A stretch of DNA of 56,089 bases from NCBI GenBank assembly GCA_903876665.1, contig CAIRAY010000190.1:1-56089 (forward strand), read 5' to 3'. Position numbers and translations under genes: made by a program. This stretch comes from an uncultured Fibrobacterota bacterium. Its GTDB lineage: Bacteria > Fibrobacterota > Fibrobacteria > Fibrobacterales > Fibrobacteraceae. The notes beneath the pieces are model-generated. The model was not told the DNA's origin and searched no databases. It saw only the letters and a list, made by a program, of their open reading frames with translations. Positions 53,225 through 56,089 of this stretch are shown one piece after another. The stretch's first letter is position 1, and the number at the start of each line of letters is the position of its first letter.

Positions 53225-53848
53225 ATGATCATTGCCATCTTAGGCGGCGCCTTCGATCCGGTCCATGTGGACCACCTTCACCTGGCCCAAGTTGCCATCG
53301 AAGCGGGGCTTTGCCAGGAAGCCTGGCTCACACCTTCCCCCGACCGATGGGACAAACACCCCCAGGCCAGCGCAGCACATCGAATCGCCATGTTGCAAGT
53401 CGCCTTACAGAATAGCGCGGGCCCGATCCGAGTCTGCACAGCAGAAATTGACCTGGGAGAATTCCGTGGCACCTACTCCTTGCTGAAACATCTTCGCTCT
53501 CAATTTCCCCAGCATGAGTTTCGCCTAATTGTGGGCGCAGACAACCTTGCCAGCATCCCAACCTGGAGAGACCCCAGGTACTTTACCGGGGACAATTTCA
53601 ATGGGGAACAGCTACTCCGGGAATTTGCCCTGATTGTTTTCCCCCGAGACCCTATTTGCCTGCCTTCCCTGGATTCTTTTGTCGACAAAAGTTATCGTGG
53701 AATATTTCCGCTTCGAGATGATCAAGCCAAAGCAGTCGGCTCCGCCTCGAGCACAGATTTGCGCACCCAGATACGAAAAAACCCCTTGAGCAGAACCATG
53801 CTGCCACAAGGGGTTTGGGACTATATCGAGCTCAACTCATTGTATTAA
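53225..53848 (+). CDS. nadD: Nicotinate-nucleotide adenylyltransferase
   Basis: 207 residues. GGAFDPVHVDHLHLAQVA is the nucleotidyltransferase GxFDPxHxxH loop that binds ATP; EFRLIVGADNLASIPTWRD follows in the middle, and SASSTDLRTQI near the C-terminus is the ISSTxIR motif. It adenylates nicotinate mononucleotide on the way to NAD. It starts 23 bases after the tRNA; its last 4 bases overlap the convergent gene. Confidence 0.95.
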   Translation: MIIAILGGAFDPVHVDHLHLAQVAIEAGLCQEAWLTPSPDRWDKHPQASAAHRIAMLQVALQNSAGPIRVCTAEIDLGEFRGTYSLLKHLRSQFPQHEFRLIVGADNLASIPTWRDPRYFTGDNFNGEQLLREFALIVFPRDPICLPSLDSFVDKSYRGIFPLRDDQAKAVGSASSTDLRTQIRKNPLSRTMLPQGVWDYIELNSLY

Positions 53849-55812
53849 TGAGTCAACACCGCACGAATCAGGCGGGACTGCTTTCCTTGAACCAGACGGA
53901 ACATATACACGCCACCGGGGAGTGTAGCACCGTTCCATGCGATTGTGTGAACGCCCTGCGAAACGGAGCCATTGAACACAGAACTTACCAAACGGCCATC
54001 CGTTCCAAAGACATCCAGCTTCGCTGTTCCGGACTCGTAAGTGCGGAAAGCAATTTCGCGACCATTCATCTTCACGAAACCGAAACCGGCATCGGGCTTG
54101 ACACCCAGAACAACCGTAGAACCCTGATAGCAAGGATGTGTGGACTCCATGTAATTCAGAGTACCGTCTCCATTATCGTCACCAAGCATCCAAAGTGAAG
54201 TCTGCCCTGGCAAAACGGTCAGACAGAGAGGATTGGCAATTGTGGCGCTGCTGCTGGAGACAGGGATAATTACGGAGGAAGAGGAGACAGGGATAATTGT
54301 CGAGGACGAAGAAGACCGGACCAGGGAGGAAGAAGAACTCACCACAGACGAGGACACACCTACGATCACCGTTGGAGTCCCACAATACCCGTCAAAGCCG
54401 ATCTTGGAAATCGTCAAGCTGGCCGCAGGGGTTGCCTTGGTCTGGAAATGCACACCAGTCTGCAGAGCCCGATTGATTGTTGCCGCACAAGGAGCACCAC
54501 CCCAGCTACCTTCCTTCTTGAAGCCAGAAAGAAGCATTTCAGCAGTACCGCCAGAGACTGCAACAGGAAGTGTCAACACATATTGAGGACATGCATCGCC
54601 AATATCCTGTTGTTTCAAAACCATGCTAACAGCCTTGGATGAGGTGTAGGAAACACAGATACTTGTCTTGGCGGTCATATTCACAACGCCCTTGGGGGTA
54701 ATAATACCATTGTCTTTCCAGTCGAAACCGATAGCAGCGAAGGGATTGGTCACTGCGCCGGGAGTAAGTACGGAAACGATCGATTCAGATCCGGATAACA
54801 AAGCCAAATCAGCCGAGGTCGGAGTGGCCGAACCTAGGGAGTCCGCAAAGGAATACAAGAACCCACCGGCGACCCCGTTGAACTCCACTTGATTCACCAA
54901 TGAAGGAATCCAGACGAGGTTCGTTGCCAAGGCTGCGGAGGAGGAAGACACTACCACCGCGGAACTGCTCGAAGACACAACCACAACGGAGGACGATGAA
55001 GCAACAATGGCTGAAGAAGAAGCAACAACGGAGGAAGTGCCGATCACGGAAGAGCTTGGAGTTACCGAAGAAGCCGCGCTCGAGGAGCTGACCACAGGCC
55101 ATTCCTGATTAATGTTGTCCAGGTGGATTGAATTCAAAACAAAATGGGCGGATTCGCCTGTATAGATGGAGATGGTAGCAGAACTATCCACCTTGAACGC
55201 CACCTTCAGGCCGATGGCTTGGGTAAGGTCAAAATCACGAGCTTGAGCGATCACCCAGGAGGGCTGATTAAAACCACCAACCCCTGATTGGAGAAGGCAT
55301 GTAGCCGATCCCATGACGGTCTTGACCGGCAAAACACAGAAAAATTCAGAGCCATCACTCACCGCAGGATCGGTATTTTGGGACCACTCGAGTTTCAAGG
55401 GTTGGTTGGATTTGTATTTAACAATCACCGAGGTGTGCCCGGTCAAGTCAATGAATTCCTTGGGAGAGTTGAGAGCCACATTGACCCAATCCATTCCGAC
55501 GCCAGCGAATGGATAACCAGTCAATGCCAAGGTGGAATTCATCACCAATCCACTATCAGCTTGGAAAACAGTAGCAGCCTGGAACATGGTGGTGCTATAG
55601 GCAACCGATGCGCCAGTGGAACTCACTGCTGATATTGTGGTAGTGCTTGGACCACGGTACCCATACAAATACCCGTTCACAGTATTGGAGGCTTGTCCGA
55701 AGCCAATGCTAGGAACATAGTCCACTTGGTTGTTTTTAAATCCTTCAATGAGTAACGCGTGCGTCTGCAACGCGAGTCCCATACCCAAAACGAGTGCCGT
55801 TGATAATTTCAT
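53845..55812 (-). CDS. Large secreted protein with two binding-like domains, serine linkers and sorting-like domain
   Basis: 655 residues with a signal peptide (LSTALVLGMGLALQTHA). An N-terminal domain (about 20-245, FVLNSIHLDNINQEW) and a second (about 300-495) share the pattern of a glycine-rich start, FAxIGxDW-type centre (GVGMDWVNV; AIGFDWKDNG) and a terminal short strand, like jelly-roll carbohydrate-binding domains. Poly-serine linkers (about 248-298 and 498-545) separate them. The C-terminal 80 residues (KLDVFGTDGRLVSSVF, GATLPGGVYMFRLVQG) are a typical sorting domain. It probably binds plant or other polysaccharide outside the cell; no catalytic domain is seen. Confidence 0.82.
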   Translation of the reverse strand: MKLSTALVLGMGLALQTHALLIEGFKNNQVDYVPSIGFGQASNTVNGYLYGYRGPSTTTISAVSSTGASVAYSTTMFQAATVFQADSGLVMNSTLALTGYPFAGVGMDWVNVALNSPKEFIDLTGHTSVIVKYKSNQPLKLEWSQNTDPAVSDGSEFFCVLPVKTVMGSATCLLQSGVGGFNQPSWVIAQARDFDLTQAIGLKVAFKVDSSATISIYTGESAHFVLNSIHLDNINQEWPVVSSSSAASSVTPSSSVIGTSSVVASSSAIVASSSSVVVVSSSSSAVVVSSSSAALATNLVWIPSLVNQVEFNGVAGGFLYSFADSLGSATPTSADLALLSGSESIVSVLTPGAVTNPFAAIGFDWKDNGIITPKGVVNMTAKTSICVSYTSSKAVSMVLKQQDIGDACPQYVLTLPVAVSGGTAEMLLSGFKKEGSWGGAPCAATINRALQTGVHFQTKATPAASLTISKIGFDGYCGTPTVIVGVSSSVVSSSSSLVRSSSSSTIIPVSSSSVIIPVSSSSATIANPLCLTVLPGQTSLWMLGDDNGDGTLNYMESTHPCYQGSTVVLGVKPDAGFGFVKMNGREIAFRTYESGTAKLDVFGTDGRLVSSVFNGSVSQGVHTIAWNGATLPGGVYMFRLVQGKQSRLIRAVLTH

Positions 55813-55925
55813 GTGATCTCCCTTGCAAAGATGGCTATAAAATACATTCTAATTTGGACTATTGCCCAAACAATAGTGAACCAACCCAACCAACCGCCGT
55901 TTCCCCCAAATTCCAAAAATTCGCC

Positions 55926-56089
55926 CATCCCCCGTCCCACCGGGCGATCCGCCGAGCGCAGCCCAAAGGCCAACCGCGAGCATCCCCCCGTCCCACCGCG
56001 ACCCGCCGAGCGCAGGCCGAAGGCCGACCGCGAGCATCCCCCCGTCCCACCGCGACCCGCCGAGCGCAGGCCGAAGACCAACCGCGAGC
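55926..56089. repeat. GC-rich 54-bp tandem repeat
   Basis: Three head-to-tail units starting CATCCCCC at 55926, 55981 and 56035 (periods 55 and 54). The first is the most diverged; the other two are nearly identical over the bases visible. Each contains GGCCGAAGGCC, a small palindrome. GC content is much higher than in the surrounding DNA. It starts about 110 bases upstream of the secreted-protein ATG, in a 277-base stretch with no convincing gene, and continues off the window. Confidence 0.9.

Noticed and set aside
55809..56081. 90-residue open frame with repeated GLRSAGRGGTGG
   Set aside because: It is the translation of the 54-bp tandem repeat, whose period happens to be a multiple of three; no start signal.
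55926..56089. CRISPR array
   Set aside because: The units join head to tail without unique spacers and no cas genes are present.

Overview
The window looks like a chromosomal segment of a Fibrobacterota (Fibrobacter-lineage) bacterium. The main clue is four copies of the Fibrobacter succinogenes major paralogous (FISUMP) domain, with its IGTQ(T/V)WMAENLN signature, in two surface proteins. Serine-rich linkers joining exported domains, C-terminal sorting-like domains on secreted proteins, a DUF4954 protein and lipid A synthesis (lpxK) all fit a Gram-negative member of that group. A fliD-fliS-fliT-like cluster implies flagella, unlike the non-motile type genus. Calls rest on reading the translations and DNA by eye; no database search was possible.

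Layout. 1-126: the 5' end of a group II intron (minus strand) directly downstream of an operon terminator. 137-5177 (minus): a translationally coupled hisC-like / iorA / iorB / paaK / ACT operon for interconverting aromatic amino acids and aryl acids. 5325-8718: an exported PL14-like lyase, a GNAT acetyltransferase, an unknown secreted protein, tRNA-Ala(GGC) and a glutathione peroxidase. 8838-18849 (plus): a methyltransferase, then a run of exported proteins: a CsgG/TolB-like small protein, a larger CsgG-like protein, a FISUMP lipoprotein, a 1628-residue FISUMP/YDG/MBG protein and a collagen-like lipoprotein. 18929-23246 (minus): a second envelope operon (FGE-fold protein, 60-residue protein, lipoprotein, TPR membrane protein, cyclophilin). 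23247-23606 is gene-free and carries a possible structured RNA. 23607-25503: argA and folE. 25481-30757 (minus): lpxK-glmM-glmS-scpA, linking UDP-GlcNAc and lipid A supply with chromosome segregation.

30805-36080: a DUF2225 zinc-ribbon protein, a repeat-rich spacer, a short sigma-70 factor, and fliD-fliS-fliT-like behind a possible sigma-28 promoter. 36048-37663 (minus): a degenerate GGDEF-like protein and a glycosyltransferase that appears to start at CTG. 37767-43794 (plus): DUF4954, a secreted unknown, a eukaryotic-type HisA, a second glycosyltransferase and mutY. 43791-49307 (minus): an HD-GYP protein, fmt, rsmB and two outer-membrane proteins. 49377-53848: a beta-helix protein, a lipoprotein, an atypical glycogen-synthase-like protein, a tRNA with CAU anticodon and nadD. 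53845-55812 (minus): a large secreted protein with two binding-like domains and a sorting domain, followed by a GC-rich 54-bp tandem repeat at the window edge.

The most promising undescribed system is the 9795-18849 run. A CsgG-like protein and a related small protein lie directly upstream of three large surface proteins. The same CsgG/TolB-like domain, with a short Cys-x(3-4)-Cys signature, also forms the front half of the FGE-fold protein in the opposing envelope operon. Second in interest is the intron 5' end after a terminator, together with a 19-base exact copy of its first bases after another terminator 8 kb away.
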